Both the position numbers and the translations under genes were made by a program. Positions 6,744-12,521 of a DNA stretch of 12,521 bases are shown piece by piece. The DNA is from an uncultured Prevotella sp. (lineage in GTDB: Bacteria; Bacteroidota; Bacteroidia; Bacteroidales; Bacteroidaceae): contig OMVH01000173.1 of NCBI GenBank assembly GCA_900314365.1, positions 1-12,521 of the forward strand. Direction: 5' to 3'. The stretch's first letter is position 1, and every line of letters begins with the position of its first letter. Below the pieces are notes generated by a model. It made no database searches. It saw only the letters and a program-made list of their open reading frames with translations, and had not been told where the DNA came from.

Positions 6744-6781
6744 ATTGGAGAGAGAAATACTATTCGTAATTTTGCGAACAA
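6744..6781 (+). promoter_or_regulatory. arsR promoter with embedded ArsR operator
   Basis: ATTG at 6744-6747, 19-bp spacer, TAATTTTG at 6767-6774 form the promoter. Overlapping the -7 box is ATTCGTAATTTTGCGAACAA (6762-6781), containing TTCG-N8-CGAA (6763-6778), an inverted repeat that occurs again before acr3 with 18 of 20 identical bases. A repressor on this site would block the -7 element, giving autoregulation as is usual for ArsR. Confidence 0.75.
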
Positions 6782-6803
6782 TAAGCATATAAACATCGAA
6801 CGT

Positions 6804-7139
6804 ATGGACACGAAAAAAGACTACGGCATCAAGGCGGAGCAAACAGCGCGCTTCGCCAAAGCTCTCTCCCACCCCGCGAGGATTCAGATACTGCAGTTCC
6901 TCGCCCGTCAGCAGGAATGCTATTTTGGCGACATCCACGATGAGCTCCCCATTGCCAAAGCCACTGTGAGCCAACATCTGAAAGAACTTAAGGACGCGGG
7001 ACTCATCAAGGGCACCATCGAGGCTCCAAAGGTGAGGTACTGCATCAACCGCGATAATTGGAATTATGCCCGCGAACTCTTCACAGAGTTCTTTAACAGG
7101 AACATCACAGAGGGGGACTGCAGTTGCGTCGAGTGCTGA
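6804..7139 (+). CDS. arsR: ArsR-family arsenic-responsive repressor
   Basis: The 111-residue protein is a winged-helix ArsR/SmtB regulator: FAKALSHPARIQILQFL (17-33), then ECYFGDIHDELPIAKATVSQHLKELKDAGLI (38-68) as the helix-turn-helix, and the wing with IEAPKVRYCIN (72-82). Such proteins repress metal-resistance genes and leave DNA on binding As(III) or Sb(III). The classical ELCVCDL metal motif is not conserved; Cys39 sits near that place, and the C-terminus carries Cys106, Cys108 and Cys111 (CSCVEC). The inducer site is therefore probably built from Cys39 and/or the tail, as in ArsR variants with shifted thiol sites (inference). Gene context (acr3 downstream, shared operator) supports arsenite as inducer. 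It is followed by a strong terminator at 7145-7176. Confidence 0.88.
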   Translation: MDTKKDYGIKAEQTARFAKALSHPARIQILQFLARQQECYFGDIHDELPIAKATVSQHLKELKDAGLIKGTIEAPKVRYCINRDNWNYARELFTEFFNRNITEGDCSCVEC

Positions 7140-7144
7140 GCCAC

Positions 7145-7176
7145 AAGGCAGGCAGTGAGGAGCCTGCCTTTTATTA
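7145..7176 (+). terminator. Intrinsic terminator between arsR and acr3
   Basis: AAGGCAGGC (7145-7153) pairs perfectly with GCCTGCCTT (7162-7170) around an 8-nt loop and runs into TTTTATTA. It starts six bases after the arsR stop, so most arsR transcripts should end before acr3. Confidence 0.8.
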
Positions 7177-7186
7177 GAACAACAAT

Positions 7187-7206
7187 ATTCGTAATTAAGC
7201 GAACAA
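7187..7206 (+). promoter_or_regulatory. Second ArsR operator, upstream of acr3
   Basis: ATTCGTAATTAAGCGAACAA differs from the arsR operator at only two adjacent positions and keeps TTCG-N8-CGAA. The downstream ATATAAACATC is also shared (6787-6797 and 7217-7227), so the whole arsR promoter region looks duplicated. The two changed bases turn the -7 box TAATTTTG into TAATTAAG, which should weaken the promoter. A TTTT at 7169-7172, within the terminator's T-tract, lies 19 bp upstream where the -33 would be. Confidence 0.7.
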
Positions 7207-7248
7207 CTAACAATCAATATAAACATCAGTTGGCAGGCGCACAGCCAG

Positions 7249-7306
7249 CCAGAGAATCAGATAAACAACAAACTATCCCAGAGAATCAGACAAACAACAA
7301 ACTATC
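7249..7306 (+). repeat. 29-bp tandem duplication abutting the acr3 start codon
   Basis: Positions 7249-7277 and 7278-7306 are two head-to-tail copies of a 29-bp unit (CCAGAGAATCAGA...AACTATC) with one difference (T7262 versus C7291). The second copy ends directly at the ATG of acr3, so the ribosome-binding region has been duplicated. The near identity suggests a recent event. Confidence 0.9.
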
Positions 7307-8344
7307 ATGGAAGAAAGGAAAATAGACTTTTTCGACAAGTATCTCACTTTGTGGGTACTGTTGTGCATCGTTGGGGGTATCGCCGTTGGCAGATTTCTAC
7401 CCGCTGTTCCTCAGACTCTCTCACAATGGGAGTATGCCCATGTGAGCATCCCCGTGGCCATTCTTATTTGGGTAATGATATATCCCATGATGATGAAGGT
7501 CGACTTTCAGAGTGTGAAGGATGTGGCCAAGCACCCAAAGGGCTTAGTGGTAACATGCGTGGTGAACTGGCTCATCAAGCCATTCACAATGTTTGCCCTC
7601 GCTTGGTTTTTCCTTTTCTTGGTATTTCAAAAGTGGATTCCCACAGACTTGGCTTATGAATATTTGGCCGGTGCCGTGCTCTTAGGCGCTGCTCCCTGCA
7701 CGGCCATGGTATTCGTATGGAGCTATCTCTCTGGTGGCAATCCGGCCTACACGCTCGTGCAAGTGGCTGTCAACGACCTCGTCATCCTTGTGGCTTTCGC
7801 CCCCATCGTAGCTTTTTTGTTAGGAGTTGGCGGCGTACAGGTACCCTACGACACACTATTGCTGAGCGTCGTGCTCTTTGTGGTGCTCCCGCTCACGGCA
7901 GGCATCATCACTCGCACAGTCGTTGTAAAACGCAAAGGCAAAGAATATTTCGAGCATGTATTTGTGCACAAGTTCGACCGCTACACCACTGCCGGCCTGT
8001 TGCTCACCCTCATCATCCTCTTTTCCTTCCAAGGTGAGACCATCCTCAACAACCCACTTCACATCGTACTCATAGCCGTTCCACTCATTATTCAAACCTA
8101 CCTCATCTTCGCCATCGCCTACGGATGGGCTAAGGCCTGGCACCTACCCTACGACATCGCTGCACCAGCAGGAATGATAGGTGCTTCCAATTTTTTCGAG
8201 CTGGCTGTGGCCGTAGCCATAAGCCTCTTCGGACTGCAGAGCGGTGCTGCCTTAGCTACTACCGTCGGCGTTCTCACAGAAGTGCCCATCATGCTCTCGC
8301 TGGTGAAGATTGCAAAAGCTACCAAGAACCGATTCGCACGCTAA
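7307..8344 (+). CDS. acr3: Acr3-type arsenite efflux permease
   Basis: This 345-residue inner-membrane protein has about ten hydrophobic segments, as in the Acr3 branch of the BART superfamily, which exports As(OH)3 using the proton-motive force. The family signature GAAPCTAMVFVWSYLSGG (127-144) is present with the essential Cys at 131, followed by VAVNDLVILVAF (153-164). Conserved acidic residues appear in SNFFELAVAVAI (294-305, Glu298) and GVLTEVPIMLSLV (321-333, Glu325). The length is normal and no truncation is seen. It forms an arsenic-resistance pair with arsR; no arsenate reductase (arsC), arsA or arsD lies in the window, so arsenate would have to be reduced by an enzyme encoded elsewhere. 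Often named arsB in annotations, but it is not an ArsB-type protein. Confidence 0.92.
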   Translation: MEERKIDFFDKYLTLWVLLCIVGGIAVGRFLPAVPQTLSQWEYAHVSIPVAILIWVMIYPMMMKVDFQSVKDVAKHPKGLVVTCVVNWLIKPFTMFALAWFFLFLVFQKWIPTDLAYEYLAGAVLLGAAPCTAMVFVWSYLSGGNPAYTLVQVAVNDLVILVAFAPIVAFLLGVGGVQVPYDTLLLSVVLFVVLPLTAGIITRTVVVKRKGKEYFEHVFVHKFDRYTTAGLLLTLIILFSFQGETILNNPLHIVLIAVPLIIQTYLIFAIAYGWAKAWHLPYDIAAPAGMIGASNFFELAVAVAISLFGLQSGAALATTVGVLTEVPIMLSLVKIAKATKNRFAR

Positions 8345-8346
8345 CC

Positions 8347-8388
8347 ACAGGGGAGACTGCCCTCCTGCGGGGACAGTCTCCCCTGTTT
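8347..8388 (+). terminator. Terminator after acr3
   Basis: ACAGGGGAGACTG (8347-8359) and CAGTCTCCCCTGT (8374-8386) form a perfect 13-bp stem starting three bases after the acr3 stop; the inner bases can pair further. The T-run after it is short (TTT, then A), so termination may be partial. Confidence 0.7.
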
Positions 8389-8420
8389 AGAAGGCTTGTT
8401 GGTAATCTTCATTTCATATA

Positions 8421-8512
8421 GTCCAACGGCCGTCGTACATTTGGCTGACGGCCGTTGGACAATCGTCTGACGGCCGTTATACAATCGTCTGACGGCCGTT
8501 GTACAATTAGAC
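8421..8512. repeat. Array of 22-bp GC-rich repeats with an inverted first copy
   Basis: Three head-to-tail units of exactly 22 bp start at 8445, 8467 and 8489, each opening with CTGACGGCCGTT and continuing with variable bases and ACAAT. An inverted copy, GTCCAACGGCCGTC (8421-8434), pairs perfectly over 14 bp with GACGGCCGTTGGAC (8447-8460). Every unit holds the self-complementary octamer ACGGCCGT. There is no spacer variation as in CRISPR arrays and no nearby cas gene. A minus-strand frame through the array gives only a repetitive peptide. Function unknown: tandem protein-binding sites, a folded RNA end, or a dispersed genomic repeat. Confidence 0.85.
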
Positions 8513-8648
8513 AAGAATAACCAACCCACAGGAAATATCCGCTGCGCCGTTTGTACCTTTCACACCCGCAACATTCACTCGCATTACGTAACCTGAAGGC
8601 CGGACTTATTAAATTCGTGTTTCAAAGCGTAAGATTCATTAAGACACT

Positions 8649-8680
8649 TTTGTTCATGTTAGTTTTTTTTCTTACTTTTG
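8649..8680 (+). promoter_or_regulatory. Promoter of the SusC/SusD operon
   Basis: TTTG at 8649-8652, 20-bp spacer, TACTTTTG at 8673-8680: full match to the phylum consensus. The leader would be about 55 nt. No anti-sigma/ECF pair or hybrid two-component gene is seen in the window, so the regulator is not identified. Confidence 0.75.
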
Positions 8681-8740
8681 CCACGGTGATATTCAGAAAC
8701 TCTATATTTTTCAACGCTATTATTAACTAATAAGGTTAAG

Positions 8741-11700
8741 ATGAAAATGAACTTTTCGTTTATGAACAGCAGGGGCGGTCTCTATCCAATAGTAGCGCTC
8801 ACAGCGTTGTCATTGTTTGTTCCTTCGTCGGCCAGCGCTACGAACGTGCAAGGCAGTCAGGAGGTGCAACAGAATGACAAAGTCACAGGTGTTGTGAAGG
8901 ATGCCAATGGGGAGCCCATGGTGGGCGTAACCATTCGCGTATCCGGCACCGGCAAAGGCACTGTTACCGATGCCGACGGACGTTATACTCTCGATGCCAA
9001 ACGTGGAGCGACACTGGAGTTTTCCTCCATCGGCTTCAAGACTCAGAAAATCCGCGTGGGCCAGGGTCCACTAAGTGTCGTCATGCAAGAAGACAACAAC
9101 ATGCTCGACGAGGTGGTGGCCATAGGTTATGGTGCCCAGCACCGCAAGCAGGACCTTTCGGCCTCAGTGGGCGTCATCGACAACGCTGACAAGCTTACGG
9201 TGCGCCCCGTCACAAGCACGGAGAGCATGCTACAAGGCCAGATTCCCGGCGTCACCATTCAGTCGAACGGCGGCGATCCTACGAGCACACCCAGCATCGT
9301 TATCCGCGGACAAGGCTCACAGAACGGCGACAACGTGCTTTGGGTGGTTGACGGTGTGCCCGGAGCCACCATATCCTCACTCAACGACATAGAGTCCATT
9401 GTCGTTCTGAAGGATGCAGCCTCAGCCGCCATCTACGGTGCTCAGTCGGGAGCCGGCGGCGTTGTGCTGGTCACAACCAAGCAAGCCAAAAAGGGACGGA
9501 CGCAGATTTCCTACGACGGCACCTACGGCATCCGCAATGCCTATAACCTGCCCCACGGACTCACGGCACAGCAGGAGATTGACATGCGCAAGCTCTCGTA
9601 TGCCAACGCCGGACTGAGCCTGCCCTCAGGCTGGGATACGACCAAGAATCCATGGATAGCTACCAACAGGACCGACTGGATAGACGAAATCTTCCGCACT
9701 GCCTTCTATCACCGACACAACGTGACACTGAGCAGCGGCAATGAGTCGAGCCAGCACCGTCTGTCGTTCATGATGGACAACGACCAGGGTACGCTCATCA
9801 ACACCTATAACAACCAGATGGGACTGCGCTACAACGGCAACTTCGACATCAACAAGTGGGTCAGCGTGAGCGAGAACTTCACATGGAAGAACTACAAGAG
9901 CCGTTCGGTGAACACTACGAGCGCCTACAATGGTGCCATCATCAACGCCATCTACATGCCAAGCAGTGCCGAGGTGTACAACCACCTCGACGGCACCTAC
10001 GGAGGCACTACCACTGAGGACCCGGCCTACATCGCCAAGTACGGCTCCAACTTCGCCGACATCCACGGTGATGCCATCAACCCGGTGCGTCTGCTCAAGG
10101 CTCCCAACGACTACAACAAGACAAGCGACATCTGGACCACTACAACCCTCTCCGTCCACGACGTGGTGCCCGGACTGAAGTTCACAAGCCGCTTCTCTTA
10201 TAACCTCACCAACAACACCTACAAGAACTTCGTGCCCAAGCGCGACGAGGTGGGTAAGCCTTTCCTTACCAATGAGCTCACGGAGAGCAGCTACCGCACC
10301 GATCAGTGGAAGACTGAGAACACGCTGACCTACGACAACAGCTTCGGCAAGCACACCGTGGGACTACTGCTCTCTACCACTGCCGACCACTACACCAGCC
10401 GCAGCATGCAGATTGACGGCAAGGATTTCAGCGACGAGACTGCCTACTTGCAGTATATTGGCTACGCAGGAACAACCACGGCCGCCGATGCACTCTCCGG
10501 TCCCGACTCCAACGTCTCTGTCATCGCCCGTGCATCTTACTCTTTCGACGACCGTTACTTCCTCACAGCCTCCTGGCGCCGCGACTATGCCGGACGACTG
10601 CCCAAGGACAACAATCACGGCGACTTCCCTGCCGTCACGGGAGCATGGAAGATAAGCAACGAGAAGTTCTTCCACAAGAGCAATCTCATCAGTCTGCTCA
10701 AGCTCCGTGCATCCTGGGGACGCGTGGGCAACCTCGGCTCCATAGGATACAACTACCGCTCGCCGCTGCTCAACAAGGAGACTTGGAACGAACAGGCCTG
10801 GTACGGAGTGGCTACCGGAAAGCAGTACGGCACCTTCCTCTATTACGGTACAGCCCTCAACCAGAAGCTCACATGGGAGACTTCCCAGCAGACCGACATC
10901 GGACTTGACGTGGCCATGTTCAACAACCGACTCTCGGCATCTCTCGACTACTTCGAAAAGCGCACCTACGACCTCATTCAGGACCAGACCATGAACTGGC
11001 CGTCCACCATTGGACTCGCCGCCATGAAGGTCAATCAAGGCGTGGTTCGCAACCGCGGCCTTGAGTTCTCGGCAACATGGACCGACAAACTCTCTGCTAC
11101 TACCTCCTACTGGGTGGGCGGAAATGTGGCCTGGTTGAAGAACTGGGTCAGCGACATCGGCGTCAAGGACGACAAAGGTAACCCCGGAGTCTGGACGGGC
11201 GACGGCTCCTACCGCGACATACCCTACGTCTACCAGACCATGCAGGGCCAGCCTCTCAACTCCTTCTACCTTATTAAATATGCAGGCATTTTCCAAACCG
11301 ACGCCGAAGCTCAGGCCTACAAAAACTCTAAGGGCGAGATGATACAGCCCAACGCCAAGGCCGGTGACCTGAAGTTTGTTGACTACAACGGTGACGGAAA
11401 AATCGACACCAACGACCGCCAGTACTGCGGCTCAGCCACTCCGAAGTGGACCTATGCACTGCAGGGCGGCTTCACGTGGAAAGACCTCACGGTGAACGCT
11501 ATGCTTCAGGGCGTAGGCAAGGCACAGGCTTTCAACGCCTCTAAATACTCCTTGCTCTCTGATGCCGACGGCTCCTTCAACCGTTCCCAAGACATACTGA
11601 ATGCCTGGAGCACTACGAACACCAGCTCCAACATTCCTATCATCTCCAAGGCCGACAACAACGGCAACTTCTCCACTCCTTCCACATGGTACTTGGAGAG

Positions 11701-11932
11701 CGCATCTTATCTGCGCCTGAAGAATCTCACCATCGCCTACGACCTCACGAGTCTGCTCCGCAAGTCGGGGCATTTCCGCGAACGTGGAAGCAACCTCTCT
11801 GTGGCCTTGTGTGGCGAGAACCTCTTCACCATCACGCCCTATTCAGGCATCGACCCTGAATGTGGTGGCTACGACGCTCTGAAATATCCCGTGTCAAGAA
11901 CGTTCTCCCTTAGCGTTAAACTTACGTATTAG
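8741..11932 (+). CDS. SusC/RagA-family TonB-dependent glycan importer
   Basis: The 1063-residue protein has SusC layout and length. There is an N-terminal signal region (about 1-34), a CarboxypepD_reg-like domain (48-116, VTGVVKDANGEPMVGVTIRV), the family TonB-box segment MLDEVVAIGYG (121-131) and a plug (to about 250, with LQGQIPGVTI, WVVDGVPG and VLKDAASAAIYGAQSGAGGVVLVTT). A long barrel ends in SRTFSLSVKLTY. DYNGDGKIDTND (881-892) resembles a calcium-binding loop and is common in SusC proteins. SusC forms the outer-membrane channel of a SusCD complex that imports oligosaccharides with TonB energy; the SusD lid gene starts 12 bp downstream. The substrate is not evident from this window. An ATG two codons further on (8747) is a possible alternative start. 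No frameshift or truncation is seen. Confidence 0.95.
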   Translation: MKMNFSFMNSRGGLYPIVALTALSLFVPSSASATNVQGSQEVQQNDKVTGVVKDANGEPMVGVTIRVSGTGKGTVTDADGRYTLDAKRGATLEFSSIGFKTQKIRVGQGPLSVVMQEDNNMLDEVVAIGYGAQHRKQDLSASVGVIDNADKLTVRPVTSTESMLQGQIPGVTIQSNGGDPTSTPSIVIRGQGSQNGDNVLWVVDGVPGATISSLNDIESIVVLKDAASAAIYGAQSGAGGVVLVTTKQAKKGRTQISYDGTYGIRNAYNLPHGLTAQQEIDMRKLSYANAGLSLPSGWDTTKNPWIATNRTDWIDEIFRTAFYHRHNVTLSSGNESSQHRLSFMMDNDQGTLINTYNNQMGLRYNGNFDINKWVSVSENFTWKNYKSRSVNTTSAYNGAIINAIYMPSSAEVYNHLDGTYGGTTTEDPAYIAKYGSNFADIHGDAINPVRLLKAPNDYNKTSDIWTTTTLSVHDVVPGLKFTSRFSYNLTNNTYKNFVPKRDEVGKPFLTNELTESSYRTDQWKTENTLTYDNSFGKHTVGLLLSTTADHYTSRSMQIDGKDFSDETAYLQYIGYAGTTTAADALSGPDSNVSVIARASYSFDDRYFLTASWRRDYAGRLPKDNNHGDFPAVTGAWKISNEKFFHKSNLISLLKLRASWGRVGNLGSIGYNYRSPLLNKETWNEQAWYGVATGKQYGTFLYYGTALNQKLTWETSQQTDIGLDVAMFNNRLSASLDYFEKRTYDLIQDQTMNWPSTIGLAAMKVNQGVVRNRGLEFSATWTDKLSATTSYWVGGNVAWLKNWVSDIGVKDDKGNPGVWTGDGSYRDIPYVYQTMQGQPLNSFYLIKYAGIFQTDAEAQAYKNSKGEMIQPNAKAGDLKFVDYNGDGKIDTNDRQYCGSATPKWTYALQGGFTWKDLTVNAMLQGVGKAQAFNASKYSLLSDADGSFNRSQDILNAWSTTNTSSNIPIISKADNNGNFSTPSTWYLESASYLRLKNLTIAYDLTSLLRKSGHFRERGSNLSVALCGENLFTITPYSGIDPECGGYDALKYPVSRTFSLSVKLTY

Positions 11933-11944
11933 CATAGAAAGACA

Positions 11945-12521
11945 ATGAAAAAGACTATCATATTATCGGGACTCACCCTGTCGCTCTTGGCTTTCACCTC
12001 TTGCAGCGACTTCCTGGACAATGCCCCAGAGGGCAATCCCACAACCAATCAATTCTTCACCAGTGACCAGCAGTCCATCGACGCCATCGACGCCCTCTAC
12101 GCGCCGCTGGCGCAGGAGGGTGTCTTCGGACGAGAAATATTCTGGGAGCAGGCAGCAGCCTGCGACATCGTATGGGGCCGCACACGTGGTTACCCTACGT
12201 TGGCCACAATGAAGTATACCGGCGACGAAAGTCCGCTGCGAGGCACCTTCGAGAAGTTCTACACCAACATGTCGCGCTCAAACTGGATTATCAGCCAATT
12301 GCTCAAGAAATCCGGGCGCACGGCCATTGAAGACAGAAGCTTGGGCGAAGCATTCTTCCTCCGCGGATTCTGCCACTTTTGGATTGCCCACCGTTACGGT
12401 CTCGATACTCAGGGGGTGCCTTTCGTCCGCTACGAGGATTTCCCAAAAGGCTACGACAACTCTATTCCCAAGCAGCAGGCTTCGGTAATGGATAACTATA
12501 AGCTCATCATTGAGGACATGG
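11945..12521 (+). CDS. SusD/RagB-family surface lipoprotein, 5' part only
   Basis: An open frame starts at the ATG at 11945 and runs off the window after 192 codons. MKKTIILSGLTLSLLAFTSC is a lipoprotein signal with the lipidated Cys at 20, followed by SDFLDNAPEGNP, the usual SusD opening. Further SusD hallmarks are the helix GEAFFLRGFCHFWIAHRYG (about 134-152), then VPFVRYEDFP and the helix start VMDNYKLIIEDM. SusD binds the glycan at the cell surface and closes over the SusC channel. It follows susC by 12 bp with an A/G-rich stretch before the ATG and is surely co-transcribed. The remaining two-thirds or so of the protein and the enzymes that might name the substrate lie outside the window. 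Confidence 0.93.
   Translation, partial: MKKTIILSGLTLSLLAFTSCSDFLDNAPEGNPTTNQFFTSDQQSIDAIDALYAPLAQEGVFGREIFWEQAAACDIVWGRTRGYPTLATMKYTGDESPLRGTFEKFYTNMSRSNWIISQLLKKSGRTAIEDRSLGEAFFLRGFCHFWIAHRYGLDTQGVPFVRYEDFPKGYDNSIPKQQASVMDNYKLIIEDM

Noticed and set aside
6738..7226. A 162-residue minus-strand frame opposite arsR
   Set aside because: It is a mirror of the ArsR gene and of its promoter, with no family match; arsR is well supported by domain, promoter, terminator and context.
8421..8512. CRISPR array
   Set aside because: Units are directly adjacent with no unique spacers, the first copy is inverted, and no cas gene is nearby.
8341..8529. A 62-residue minus-strand frame through the 22-bp repeats
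   Set aside because: The peptide is just the translated repeat (period 22 shifts frame each unit) and the frame also covers the acr3 terminator; no start context or homologous domain is visible.
9626..11296. Two long minus-strand open frames (242 and 310 residues) opposite susC
   Set aside because: They lie wholly inside the strongly supported SusC gene, show no domain or signal peptide, and have the Val/Gly/Glu-rich makeup expected when GC-rich codons are read backwards.

Overview
The window looks like a chromosomal stretch of a Bacteroidota bacterium, most likely of the Prevotella/Segatella group (genus level is inference). Three things point there: a SusC/SusD outer-membrane pair, CarboxypepD_reg-like TonB receptors, and six promoters fitting the phylum's primary sigma-factor consensus TTTG-N19/20-TAnnTTTG (one has ATTG at -33). 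The promoters sit at 453-483, 1925-1956, 2969-3000, 5962-5993, 6744-6774 and 8649-8680. No tRNA, rRNA, CRISPR array, transposase or phage gene was seen.

Layout. Positions 1-504 are non-coding and carry three hairpins plus a promoter. Next is an exported right-handed beta-helix protein of the pectate-lyase superfamily (505-1890). It is followed by a three-gene module: a four-helix membrane protein with a C-terminal LytTR DNA-binding domain (2044-2868), a 686-residue TonB-dependent receptor (3006-5066) and a small exported TPR-like protein (5047-5550) overlapping the receptor's end. The receptor promoter lies inside a perfect 12-bp inverted repeat whose right arm covers the start codon, and a third copy of the half-site lies upstream. 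The -7 element ends only 5 bases before the ATG, so the mRNA should be leaderless or nearly so. I infer a one-component switch in which the LytTR protein controls receptor and partner; this is the best candidate here for an undescribed system.

On the minus strand at 5531-5724 is a remnant of another TonB receptor: signal peptide and start of the CarboxypepD_reg domain, broken by an apparent one-base deletion and with no barrel. A GNAT acetyltransferase (6115-6612) follows, behind a leader of about 115 nt with a strong hairpin.

An arsenic-resistance pair comes next: an ArsR-type repressor with a Cys-rich tail (6804-7139) and an Acr3 arsenite efflux permease (7307-8344). The two genes are separated by an intrinsic terminator. 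Each is preceded by a near-identical 20-bp putative ArsR operator, and the acr3 leader ends in a 29-bp tandem duplication abutting the start codon.

After an acr3 terminator and an array of 22-bp GC-rich repeats, the window ends in a polysaccharide-utilisation-type pair: a full-length SusC (8741-11932) and the first 192 codons of a SusD lipoprotein (11945 to the window edge). The glycan substrate cannot be read from this window.
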